Positions 54,771-64,000 of a stretch of DNA of 64,000 nt are shown in pieces. Each line of letters begins with the position of its first letter. The first letter of the stretch is position 1. Below the pieces are notes generated by a model. That model was not told the DNA's origin. It saw only the letters and a list, made by a program, of their open reading frames with translations, and did no database searches. The translations under genes were made by a program, and so were the position numbers. The stretch is from contig JADNYV010000116.1 of NCBI GenBank assembly GCA_015501055.1, forward strand, positions 50,632 through 114,631, given 5' to 3'. The DNA comes from Mucidula mucida (lineage: Eukaryota > Basidiomycota > Agaricomycetes > Agaricales > Physalacriaceae).

Positions 54771-55888
54771 CTAGTCCAGGGAGCGTCGCGACAGTAAAAC
54801 GGATTCGGCGACCTGCCAAATATCGTCATTCAACCATGTGACAGAGGGATCGCCGTTATATACAATGGTAGGAAGGTGCTGGCTGTCCAGTGTGAGTGGG
54901 TCATACAACTCGAACTCTGCAGTGTCCGAAAACAAGATCGCGACCTTCGGAAGCTCACGCAGCTCGGATGCTATGTGGTATGCCGCATCAGGCATAGTGG
55001 TGGGCGTCATCGTCAAGTCCTCCGGAATGATAAGCCTCACCACGATGACTTCAAAGGAAGAAGGAAGGTCCAGGGTCCACGAGCGCAACATTACTACGAA
55101 TCCGTCCATGAACTGTTCAGTCAAATAGAACGGCAGTTCCATCCCAATCAATATATGCGTCAGAGGCGGAAAATGGTTGCGCACAGGACCCCAGAAGGAC
55201 TGCACCTCTAGGGTGCGAAAATCGATGTTTAACGATAGATGCGTCAGCGTACACGGTAATGTGAGTCTCGCTCTGGAGAGTACACGAGGTATGTGGAGAA
55301 AGAGGTGCGTGAGACGAGTGCAAGGCTCAGTGAGTTCAGCGAGGCGAAGTATGAAGTAGCCTGGCGAGGGCTCAATAGCAGCTTCATGGGCGAGCCCAAT
55401 GATGCCAGTGCATGCACGAAGGATGCAAAAGACATCTTGAATATCGTCGATGCAATAATCAAAGACGATGTAGCGGACGTTCGTAGCAAGAAAGGAGGGA
55501 TTGGATGGGATCAGATGATCAGTGGTACGCTGGAATAGCTGAGCATGGCGTGCTGTGCGTAGGTGGACAGTATGGTAGAGGATCGGGGCTGTCCTATGTA
55601 GAAGCTGTATAAGTGCGCGTGTTTCACAAGGAGTACAACGAACCATTTCTTTACAGCTGATGATACTCTGAATAATTGGAGAGCAGTTTCGTAACTGTCG
55701 GAGGCGGCGAGTTGGAAAATGAGTTCCAAGAGCTCGACTGGGAGGGTAGAAAGTCCTTCTTCGAGGCGATTATGGATAATTGGTCGAGAAGGTTGCTTAT
55801 AGAATCGCATGAGGCGCTTGCGAATACTTGATAGTGGTTTGAACCATCGTTGAACGCCGCTGAGCGATGCGCCATGGCTGTGGTTCAT
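54771..55888 (-). CDS. F-box protein
   Basis: Two exons, 55644-55888 and 54771-55593, with a 50-nt intron (55594-55643, GTTCGT...CATAG). Splicing turns two overlapping frames into one product of about 355 residues. The start MNHSHGASLSGVQRWFKPLS is followed by the F-box core LSTLPVELLELIFQLA. The exon junction gives KKWTAPILYHTVHLRTARHA, a hallmark that follows the F-box in mushroom F-box proteins. The remainder has leucine-rich strands (RLTHLFLHIPRVLSRARLTL; LTHLSLNIDFRTLEV) and ends VLLSRRSLD. It probably acts as a substrate adaptor of an SCF ubiquitin ligase. No lesion is visible, unlike its F-box neighbours. Confidence 0.85.
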
Positions 55889-56336
55889 GATGTACTAGAT
55901 TCAGGCTCTATTTGTTCAGATGTGAAAGGTGGCACGGCTACCCCGAGGGGTACGTGGTGATGGTTAGAGAGCAAGGCTTGAATTACGTTTACACACACGC
56001 TGCGTTTAAACTTTGATTGATTCTCACGGTTGGATCTTGGTTGAATCTATCAACGTTTGTCCTGGAAAGTCTGAGACGAAGCTCGAATGAATGGTCCGTG
56101 TACTATTGTCTTTCGCTGACTGGACATTTCACTGGAAGACTCTCTTCAGAGAAGGGGCTCTCACCTTGAAAGATTTCCTCAACCGATGGACACCAATTCC
56201 AAGTGCTATATCTTAGAGGACTCTTTTGGATTAGACGCTCGTTTGTATGATTCTGGCCTATTAGTATTCTCTGGGGAAGCACCGTCATTCCAGAGTGACT
56301 CATGATCGAACTGCTGCGTTCTTGCTCCTTGCCATC
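55889..56336. other. divergent spacer, no gene supported
   Basis: Shared upstream region of the F-box and macrodomain genes. The minus frame that covers it is a shadow. Confidence 0.4.
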
Positions 56337-56850
56337 ATGTCTGCTATCGCGCATGTCAAAGCAGACCTCTTCACCACTCCACCCCTTGGCTCCATCCTCA
56401 TCCATGCTTGTAACAGTGTAGGCTCCTGGGGAGCTGGCATCGCCGTTGGATTTCGCGAGAACTTTCCCGACGCGTTTGTCGTTTACACTGCAAATCTCAT
56501 AGCAAAGAAGAGCTGCTAGGAACCTGCTTGCTGATACCGGGAGAGCGTTACGATGTGGCATGTTTATTTACATCCAAGGCATACGGGAAGAGCAAGGATA
56601 AACCGGAGCAAATCTTGGCCTCTACGCGTTTGGCGGTACAAGACCTGTTGAGCCAAAATACGACGGGAAAGGAGTTGCATTCTTGGTTGGTCTTTCATAT
56701 ATTTGATCCTCACAATTACTGAAGCCTGGTGTTGTTCTTAGTAAGATCAACTCTGGTAAATTTGGGGTTCCATGGGAAGAAACAGAAGCAGTATTGCAGG
56801 AAATCGGGGTGACAATGACGATTTACGAACCCATAGTTCCACCGACATGA
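56337..56850 (+). CDS. macrodomain protein, Poa1-like ADP-ribose 1''-phosphate phosphatase (frameshifted)
   Basis: Macrodomain fold that binds ADP-ribose. The yeast relative Poa1 removes the 1''-phosphate left by tRNA splicing. The start [20 protein letters not shown] is followed by the binding-site motifs [19 protein letters not shown] and FPDAF. Next are [39 protein letters not shown] and a C-terminal [19 protein letters not shown]. The segment between FPDAFVVY and CKSHSKEE requires a frame change near 56484-56489, where one base seems missing. An intron there would be only 25 nt. A second junction (HSWL to PGVVLSK) fits a 35-nt intron (GTCTTT...GAAG), short but possible. Stop at 56848-56850. 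Confidence 0.85.
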
Positions 56851-56957
56851 TCCAGAATATACAGTGTACATTTGTTAGATTCTAGTTGGGTCTTTCACTG
56901 AGATGATCTGTTTGCACAGCCACACTCATATCTTCCTTCCTTACCATCACTACCTCA

Positions 56958-57913
56958 ATGGATAACGCGTCGTCCAGCACTGCGCCGCAGAGCTCATCGT
57001 CTACTGCACCGCCGACCAGGGGTAGAGGCCGCGGCCGCGGTCGCGGTCGTGGCGCAACTACAATATCTCTGGCCGACACCTCGGCGCCACCATCAGAGGC
57101 ACTCCGCGGTCGCGGTCGCGGCAAATCTCGCGGCGGTCTTGGAAAATATCTACGCGCTCGTGGCCGTGGACGAGGGTCTGGCCGACCAGCGGAATTCCAC
57201 GAGCGACTCTTGCTAGACGGCGACCAAGTTAAACAGACCGAAGAGGACGACGAAGAAGAGCAGCGAGAACGCGCTCAGAAATACTCGCGGAGGAAAATGG
57301 GAACGAATACAGACAGGTATAAGGAAGAAGAGCCGGAGCTGGACTCGGACGGTGAGTATTTATCTTTTACCGTGGCGTGCTGCTCATGCATTTCATAGGA
57401 GAACCAATCTTGCCTCCAGAAATCGACCTCTCGTCTTTCTTAAACCGCCAACTCAATATTGATGTCGACGCGCCAATACTACACACTAACGATATCGACG
57501 ACGACGATGTAGACCATACTCTGGCGCATATATCATCACGCGGCATCATCGATCCTAACCATGGCAAAGGCAAAATCGAGGAGATCGAATGGGACGACGA
57601 GATGGACGAGATGACACGCGAAAAAGTTGTCGCAGATGCTAATCGAGGTCGGCTTCGTACTTGCTGCTTTTTGTTGCTCACGATGGGTCAGAACTCACCT
57701 CGCGCTTCCGCGCCAAATCTGAGAAATTGAAAAAGAAACCAATTGCGCCGACTGCGAGGGAGCGCAAGCAAGGTTGGGGACTGTCCACACCACAAGCAAA
57801 GACCTAACCACCAGATAGAAGCATCACATGTTGTTGCGCCCGCCCTGCCGACAGAGCAGGTTCGAAATCCGAAAGACGAAATGCAAGACTTTCTTGACGA
57901 CTTGTTAACATGA
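56958..57913 (+). CDS. RGG/RG-repeat acidic protein of unknown function
   Basis: Four exons. The N-terminal part is rich in Arg-Gly repeats (TRGRGRGRGRGRG; LRGRGRGKSRGG; RARGRGRGSG), a pattern of RNA-binding, arginine-methylated proteins. Next come FHERLLLDGD, an acidic stretch, a basic RKMGTNTDRY, GEPILPPEIDLSSFLNRQLN and a C-terminal acidic end (EMQDFLDDLLT). Introns: 57352-57398 (GTGAGT...CATAG), one near 57648-57693 (GTCGGC...GTCAG), and one near 57772-57821 (GTTGGG...ATAG). The last two exons plus 3' flank are repeated as a relic at 60780-61140. Not assigned to a named family. A role in RNA handling is an inference from the RG repeats. Confidence 0.75.
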
Positions 57914-58558
57914 ATTACCAGTCGGCGAGATTATCATAGCTTGTATGTATGCGCTTTTTTCAACTTCAACGCGGTTTACCAAGAACGTGACAGATACTGT
58001 TTTGATATCTACGTGCCAGACTAATACGACGGATATCTACAGCATAAATGAGTGGCCACTGGTTCTTGGCTTGACTTTCAAGGTGCTCTGTTTGACATGA
58101 ATCGTGCATGTCAAGATCACGAACCGCCGATGTAGGACACGCTGAGTATGCAACTAAACGCTTGACTTGTTAATCAAGTATTCTTGGTGTAAGTAAGTGT
58201 CCATATAGTCGATTTTTCCCTTATCACTTATGATCTAGGTTGGCTCAAGAACGGCTAGTTATCTTATCTTTACACAGCCTGCGCTTAGTTTGCAGCCTTC
58301 GAGCTCATTACAATTGAATTCGGCTGAAGATCAGTTTGGCGCATGGCGGTGTCCATCAGGGATCCTCTATACGACAGGAAAGCGAGTACAAGCGCACCCG
58401 AGTTGGATGAAGGTTGCATTATCCCAGTACGACGATCAATCGTCCTTGACAACCTTGAGCATGGCTCCTTGTTCTACTTTCAGACTCTCCCCAACGCCTG
58501 TTAAATAAAAGGGAGGTGTGGTCCAGCTTTCAGCATTACATTTCTTCTAGCCCTTCTT
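57914..58558. other. 3' flank and promoter, both duplicated downstream
   Basis: 57914-58015 matches 61040-61150. 58310-58558, the F-box promoter with CCCGAGTTGG and CAAATAAAAGGG-like DNA, matches about 61760-61989. No gene here. Confidence 0.5.
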
Positions 58559-60493
58559 ATGGCAACTCCTTCAAAGATCTCTATCTCGAACCCGTCTGAG
58601 GGAGACTCATTTGCTTCTCCAGTCTTCCCGACGGAGATCTTCAGCGAAATAATTCATCATGTACGTACAGACGCTGTAGCGCTTCTCCGTCTAACTTGAT
58701 GTCCTTTTGGATAGGTGGCCGTCTCAAGACGACCCCGGTATCGTAACCCCGACGACCCTGCTGCCTTCGACGCGCGATGGCAGGCGCAACATCCTTTCTT
58801 TAGGCTGCAGAATTTGCGCCTCGTCTCCAGAACCTTCGACAAGCTAGCGGCAGATTATCTCTTTTATCGCCTGATCGTCAGCGGGTATACTAGTCACCAA
58901 AGTGATCTTTGGAGAGCACTTGCAGATGGCTCAACACGCCTGGGAAGTAGCGTGCGGAGGATCAACATCGCTCTCGGCAGTTTTTCTAGCGCGCACTCGC
59001 AAAGGAAGCTCAGAGAATCAATGCAACAGGAAATAGAGCTGTTGGAGCTAGTAGCACGTGCTATACCAAACCTACCGCTCCTGGCAGAGGCAATGTGGGT
59101 ACCTCTGAAATTTTCTGGCGATATACGCTGATACTCCTCTCAGTGTCAATCTGCAAGTTCGTTTCCCCGAGCCTGAAGAAGTCTATACCTACAGATATAC
59201 CTATCAGAAACCTATCGTCACTGCGCAACATCTTGCGTGCTTAACCGCATGCTCGTAGGACTGGCTACCCTACCTCGAGTCCCATTGAAGGTCTTGCAGA
59301 TAAACGGCAGCGTCTCCGGGTTTCCTCCGGTAGTCGGCTTCACCGAACTAAAAGGGTTGACCATTCGTAATCCTCTTGATGCGGATATGGTCTCAGCACT
59401 GATCACTGATAATCCGCACCTCGACATTCTCACAATAAGCGCCCATTTCTTTCTCACCGTCGGTGATGTGCTTCCATCATTGCTGCCCAATGCAGACCAC
59501 CGTTTGAAAGTCTTGAATCTAGAGCATCTTACATTTCTTCCCGGCGATGTTCCCCTTCTCATTCCCTTCATCAACCAGGTGAAGAGTCTTGCGTTTTTCT
59601 GCATGAACATTCCAGACAACCTCTGGATTACTGGACTCTCTACTCCTTCATGCTTCTTGAGGCGATTGTCTATTGTTGATTGCCCAATGCCCCTAACGGA
59701 GTCGTTTGTTGACTTCATATCGTCTTGCAGTGCTCTTGAATACCTGCGTGTCACTTTATATCAGCTTGAATATCAACAGTCCGGTACTGCAGTTGATACC
59801 TCATCTACAACTGTTCGTCGGTTCTGGATCGATGTCCTTCCTCGTCTTGCGGGTTCCCTCCGAGGATTGCACCTCTTCGGTCCTGAGGTATCTGGACTTT
59901 GCATACAATTCAAGTACATTGACGCACTGTCGCAATGTCACTTGTTGGAAGACCTGATAGTTGGGGTCAACGCAGACCTTGCGAATGCGGCTCAGATGCG
60001 GACAGTCATGGTACATCATTCGCCTATAATATTGACCTTGCACTGATTCCCTCCACAGCATCGCATCCTAACTACCTTGTGCCGGAATTCGTGGCCTGTG
60101 ATGGACACTCTGTGCATGTACAAATGTCCGAACGTCCGTGTCAACGAATCTCCGATCGCTGGCCACTACGGTGCCCATGAATGGGGAACACACAACCTGC
60201 TACTACATAACACAGAGTTTGAGACCTCGACAGGACAGATATTTCAGACTAGAATATCCATTTTCGACGAAGCTCATGTGTTCAAACGTGTTGATGGTGT
60301 TGTGCGTTTTTTAGCGACAAGGTTTGAGCCGCAGGGAGGTCAAGCGGACCACAACGTTGTCGCTGTGGATGGAGATCAGAGCGACGATGATGCGAATGAC
60401 GGCATGGGCTTACCTTGGTACTTCGAACCAGGGATCGAGTTTGAGGACGATTTCGAATTCGGGTTCGAGGACAGTTACTATGATTATGAATGA
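58559..60493 (+). CDS. F-box protein, tandem copy 1 (one-base frameshift)
   Basis: Five exons. Start MATPSKISISNPSEGDSFAS, F-box core PVFPTEIFSEIIHHV split by an intron (GTACGT...GGATAG), then FRLQNLRLVSRTFDKLAADY, ELLELVARAIPNLPLLAEA, a short intron (GTGGGT...CTCAG) and VNLQVRFPEPEEVYTY. Leucine-rich strands follow (VVGFTELKGLTIRN; LPRLAGSLRGLHLFG). After a last intron (GTACAT...CACAG, near 60011-60058) come HRILTTLC and an acidic Phe/Tyr-rich tail to 60493. Near 59236-59244 one base appears missing, because copy 2 reads HLLCINRVLVGLAT in a continuous frame once its transposon is removed. SCF adaptor by family if functional. Confidence 0.8.
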
Positions 60494-60779
60494 AGTATGT
60501 ATTGGTAGCGTCATTTAACAATGTCCTTCCAGTCTACTCGATGCCGATTTTTGTGTTCCTTCCTGTTCACGCATAAGTAGTTGAGCGCGTCGGAAATTGG
60601 GATGTGCTCATGTGGCGGATTATTTTGATAGAAAATGTTCAAATGGAGGCTACATTTCCAGAATATGATCCTTTGCTATGGATCTTCTTGCAGAATGACA
60701 GGCCTGCATGTCCCCTTTGCAGCAATCAACAGCCTGGCTAACGCAAGCGGCGGGGCGGGGGCGCGATGACATCAGTATT

Positions 60780-61140
60780 CGCCGTCAGTGTAGCTTCATA
60801 TTTGCTACTTTTTGTTGCTCACCTTGGGTTAGAACTCACTCCGCGCTTCCGCACCAAGTCTGAGAAACTCAAGAAGAAGCCAATGGCGCCAACTGAGAGG
60901 GAGCGCAAGCAAGGTTAGCAACTGTTTTCATTCAAAAAAATAGACCTAATTACCAGGATAGAAGCATTGTATGTTGCTGCGCCCGCACTACCGACGGCGC
61001 AGACTTGAAATCCTAAAGACGAGATGCAAGACTTTCTTGACGACCTGTTGACCTGAATAGCAAGTCGGCAAGATTAAGATAGTCTGTATGTATGTGCTTT
61101 TTTCATCTTTAACGCGGTTTACCAAGAACGTGACAGATAT
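60780..61140 (+). pseudogene. relic of the RGG gene's last exons, duplicated
   Basis: Matches about 57660-58015 closely: the ex-intron GTTGCTCACCTTGG, the exon ELTPRFRTKSEKLKKKP, the degraded last exon with MQDFLDDLLT, and the 3' flank ending TTGATATCTAC. The 5' exons are absent, so no RGG protein can be made. It marks the left end of the tandem duplication that carries the second F-box gene. Confidence 0.8.
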
Positions 61141-61284
61141 TGTATTGATATCTACATATTGCTTATCACCTCCAACTTAGGTTGAAGACCGAATCGTGAC
61201 TCTATTCTTCCGCTACACAGTCCGTCCACAGACAAGTACGCTGATTCTCGTTTTCTTAAAAGGCTAGCTTGGGCGCTTGAGCCG

Positions 61285-61521
61285 ATGTACCCATTGAAAG
61301 GTACCCATCCTTCTTCTACACATGATGTCCAAGTAAACGGGTCGAGTCTCGTCATGGACCGATGCCCATCCGGCTTCCATTTCCCAGTTCGCCTCGATGA
61401 GAATGTAGAGGTTGAATTGCAAGGCTGGAACGATATCATTTACGGCTCTACATATGGCCAGCGCGTCTGGAGCGCGACGGTGCGATTGGCAAAGGCAGAG
61501 TCGAACATTTCTTCTCGTTAG
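61285..61521 (+). CDS. short unknown ORF inserted between duplication landmarks
   Basis: ATG-started frame of 78 codons (MYPLKGTHPSSTHDVQVNGS and onward) that looks protein-like, with FHFPVRLDENVEVELQGWND. It sits in about 600 bp present in the second duplication unit but absent at the matching place of the first. I recognise no family. An upstream extension (AWALEP) is open in frame. It may be a fragment of a gene carried in or left over. Confidence 0.3.
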   Translation: MYPLKGTHPSSTHDVQVNGSSLVMDRCPSGFHFPVRLDENVEVELQGWNDIIYGSTYGQRVWSATVRLAKAESNISSR

Positions 61522-61989
61522 AAGGGCTGGTTCGATGCTGTGATGGGTATATGGGACGTGTTCTGAAGATGTATGAGATCACTGTTACAGTGCTGACTTT
61601 CTCCTTTTCATGGTCTTCATCATATTTGTCACAGTGCTGACGTTTACTCCAGATGTTATGCGAACTTCATAGGACTGGCGATCTGCTATGGGTGCACTCG
61701 CGCGCTGCTTATCCCCCTTGTAATTCACGGCCTTCAATTACGCTTGATCAGAACCAATCACGACCGAAATCGGCTCAAGATCACATTGACGCATGGTGGG
61801 GTTCAACACGACCTTTCAATACGCTGGGAAAGCGAGTACAAGCGCACCCGAGTTGGGCACAAGGTTGCAGTGCGACGATCAATCGTCGTTGGCGACCTTA
61901 TGCACGGCTCCTTGTTCTACTTGGGGACTCTCCCATTGCCTGTCAAATAAAAGGGCGATTGGGTCCCACAATTCTTCATCACCCTTCTT

Positions 61990-64000
61990 ATGACGACTCC
62001 TTTCAAGATTTCTATATTGAAGTCTGAGGGCGACCCAGTTGCTTCTCCAGTCTTCCCAACGGAGATTTTTAGCCAAATAGTTCATCATGTACTTTCAGAT
62101 GTTGTTGCGCTCGTCTAGCTGACTCGGTATCCTTCCGAATAGGTGGCTGTCTCAAGGTCCTGGTATCGTGACCCGAACAACCGCGCAGTGTCCGATTCGC
62201 GATGGCGGGCACGGCATCCGTTCCATAGGCTGCAGAATTTGTGCCTCGTCTCCAGGAAGTTCAGCACATTCGGCGCAGATTATCTCTTTCACTGTTTGAA
62301 CGTCGGCGAGTACAATCACTCAAGTTCTGGTGAACTATGGAGGGCACTTGCCGATGGCTCAAGTTACCTGGGATGTAGTGTGCGGAGGATTAGAGTTGCT
62401 CTCGGCAGTTTTGCGAGCGCGGGATCGCAAAGCAGGAACAGGAAATAGAGCTGTTGGAGCTCGTAGCACGTGCTATACCGAAGCTACCACTCCTGGCAGA
62501 GGTGAGGTAAGTATCCCTCAAATATTCTGGGGGCGTACACTGACGCTCCTTCTCGCAGTGTTTACTGGCCCGAGCCTATATGGATATCTACCAACAGATA
62601 TACCTATCAGAGACCTCAGATCGTCACTGCGCGACATCTTCTACTGTAGCGTTTCGACCGTAACTTCACAGCCTGTGACCCATTATGGTCTGAAGTTACA
62701 GCGAACAGCTTCACAGACCCTTAAATTGCCTTTTTTGGACAGTTCCGCTTATAGCGGGACCTGAAATTTCCTTATTTGGAGGCTCGTGCCTGACCAAAGT
62801 GGTCCGTGACCCGTTATGATGTATATATAGCTTCACTTCAAAGACCCCCGTGACCCGTTATGTGAATTTGCGGTCGAAACACTACAGTATGTATCAACCG
62901 CGTCCTGGTAGGACTGGCTACCCTAGTGTCTCGAGTGCCATTGAGAGCCTTGAGGATAGGCGGTACTGTCGAATGCGCCGGATTCCCGTCGGTGGGCGGC
63001 TTCACCGACCTCAGAAGTTTGACCATTCGAAATCCTCCTGATGCGAATGTGGTTGCAGCGTTGATTGCTGATAATCCGCACCTCGACACTGCTACAATAA
63101 GCTCCCATTGCTTCATCTCCGTTGGTGATGTGCTTCCATCATTGCTGCCCGATGCAGATCGCCGTTTGAAAGCGCTGAGTCTTGAGGGTCTCAAATCTCT
63201 TCCGGCAATGTTTCCCTTCTGGTTCCCTTCATCCAAGAGGTGAAGAATCTCACATTCTTGGACATGTTGGACATTCCTCAAAACCTCTGGATGGAACTCC
63301 CTGGACTCTCCACTCCTTCATGCTTCTTGACGCGATTGTCTATCAATTGTTGCCACATGTTCCTTACGACGTCCTTTGTTGACTTTATATCGTCTTGCCG
63401 TGTCCTCAAAAGCCTGTGTTTCACTTCATCTCAGGTTGGCTATGAAGAGTACCGTGCTGCAGCCGACACCTCATCAATAACCATTCGTCGGTTCTGGCTC
63501 AATGCTCTTCCCCGTCTTGCTGGTTCCCTCCAACAATTGGAACTCTGCGGTCCCGAGATATCTGGCCTTTGTATACAAGATGTTATGTACATTGATGCAC
63601 TGTCTAAATGTCACTCGCTGAAAGAGCTGAGAGTTTCAGTGAACGCAGATCTAGCTCAGGCGCGGACATTCATGGTATATCATTCTTCCTTTCAACATTA
63701 TAATGACATTGCGCTGAATCCCTCCACAGCATCGCATCCTGACCGTTCTGTGTCAGAATTCGTGGCCGGTCATGGAACTTCTGTGCATGGACAGGTGTTC
63801 CACTATCCATGAGGCTCCGATCCTAGGCAACTTTCACTACAGCGCCAATGCCAATAGACTCGAAGCGTCCAACCTACACAACACAGAGTTTGAGACTTTG
63901 ACGGAACAGATTTTCAAGACTACAATATCTATTTTTCATGAAGATCATGTTTTCAAGCGCGTTGATGGTGTCGTGCGGTTTTTGGAGAGAAGGTTGGAGA
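61990..64000 (+). pseudogene. F-box gene, tandem copy 2, disrupted by a transposon and frameshifts
   Basis: Duplicate of the F-box gene at 58559. Start MTTPFKISILKSEGDPVASP, F-box core PVFPTEIFSQIVHH, then FHRLQNLCLVSRKFSTFGAD. Lesions are a deletion near 62440 (frame lost before QEIELLELV), a 244-bp transposon at 62644-62887, and a one-base deletion near 63208 (CTTCCGGCAATG, where copy 1 has CTTCCCGGCGATG). Between lesions the copy 1 pattern is clear (TDLRSLTIRN, LPRLAGSLQQLELCG). The gene runs past the right edge of the window. Very unlikely to make a full-length product. Confidence 0.85.
62644..62887. mobile_element. MITE-like DNA transposon with 27-bp terminal inverted repeats and TA duplication
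   Basis: The left end CTGTAGCGTTTCGACCGTAA continues to CTTCACA. The right end, read in reverse complement, is CTGTAGTGTTTCGACCGCAA and then ATTCACA, so the two match at 24 of 27 positions. The element is flanked by TA on both sides (62642-62643 and 62888-62889), the target duplication of Tc1/mariner-type elements. It is 244 bp, with no coding frame. GTGACCC[AG]TTATG occurs three times inside (about 62675, 62806, 62850). Removing the element and one TA restores the reading frame seen in the neighbouring F-box copy, which shows that it is an insertion. Confidence 0.85.

Noticed and set aside
1..64000. tRNA or rRNA genes
   Set aside because: No T-loop/acceptor-stem combination or rRNA-like stretch was found on reading both strands. 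A dedicated scan could still find one.

Overview
The window is nuclear DNA of a filamentous fungus, most probably a mushroom-forming basidiomycete (Agaricomycetes). The evidence is the gene style: many coding regions are cut by introns of about 45-60 nt with GTRNGT donors, CTRAY-like branch sites and YAG acceptors. The protein families fit as well: GH37 acid trehalase, GH20 hexosaminidases, a type B carboxylesterase, an RBM25/Snu71 splicing factor, a SUN-domain SLP1/SUCO protein, a Poa1-like macrodomain protein and several F-box proteins. I saw no tRNA, rRNA, CRISPR or bacterial-style operon.

Layout: 0-0.5 kb, 3' end of an F-box-like gene. 0.9-3.2 kb, secreted carboxylesterase. 4.0-6.9 kb, secreted and probably GPI-anchored trehalase. 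8.2-10.3 kb, RBM25. 11.0-11.5 kb, broken F-box gene. 12.7-14.0 kb, decayed zinc-independent dehydrogenase/enoyl reductase. 19.7-22.2 kb, SUN-domain protein. 31.2-37.6 kb, an SDR, a GH20 enzyme and the intact dehydrogenase. 39.7-41.0 kb, a LEA-2-like membrane protein. 44.3-45.3 kb, a second SDR. 45.8-48.8 kb, two membrane proteins of unknown role. 51.8-53.6 kb, a second GH20. 54.8-64 kb, F-box genes, a macrodomain gene, an RGG-rich protein and a tandem duplication invaded by a small TA-flanked transposon.

The most unusual content lies between 14 and 51 kb and also near 3.6 kb. Here there are at least ten tiny genes (about 60-125 codons), several in otherwise empty DNA. Each encodes a single-pass membrane protein with a short N-terminal segment, one hydrophobic helix, a basic stop-transfer patch and a variable tail. 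In nearly all of them one short phase-1 intron falls inside the sequence for the helix. Five share a clear motif (VLF-[LI]-[IV]-VLI, then C-[IT]-SIA), two form a second subfamily and the rest share only architecture. Because of the intron most are invisible as single ORFs. I know of no described function for this set.

The region is also rich in old local duplications: dehydrogenase pair, SDR pair, GH20 pair, mini-membrane-protein pairs with flanking DNA, and a tandem F-box/RGG duplication. Several conserved genes carry single-base frameshifts. Either they are recently decaying copies or the assembly contains uncorrected deletions, and read mapping would decide.
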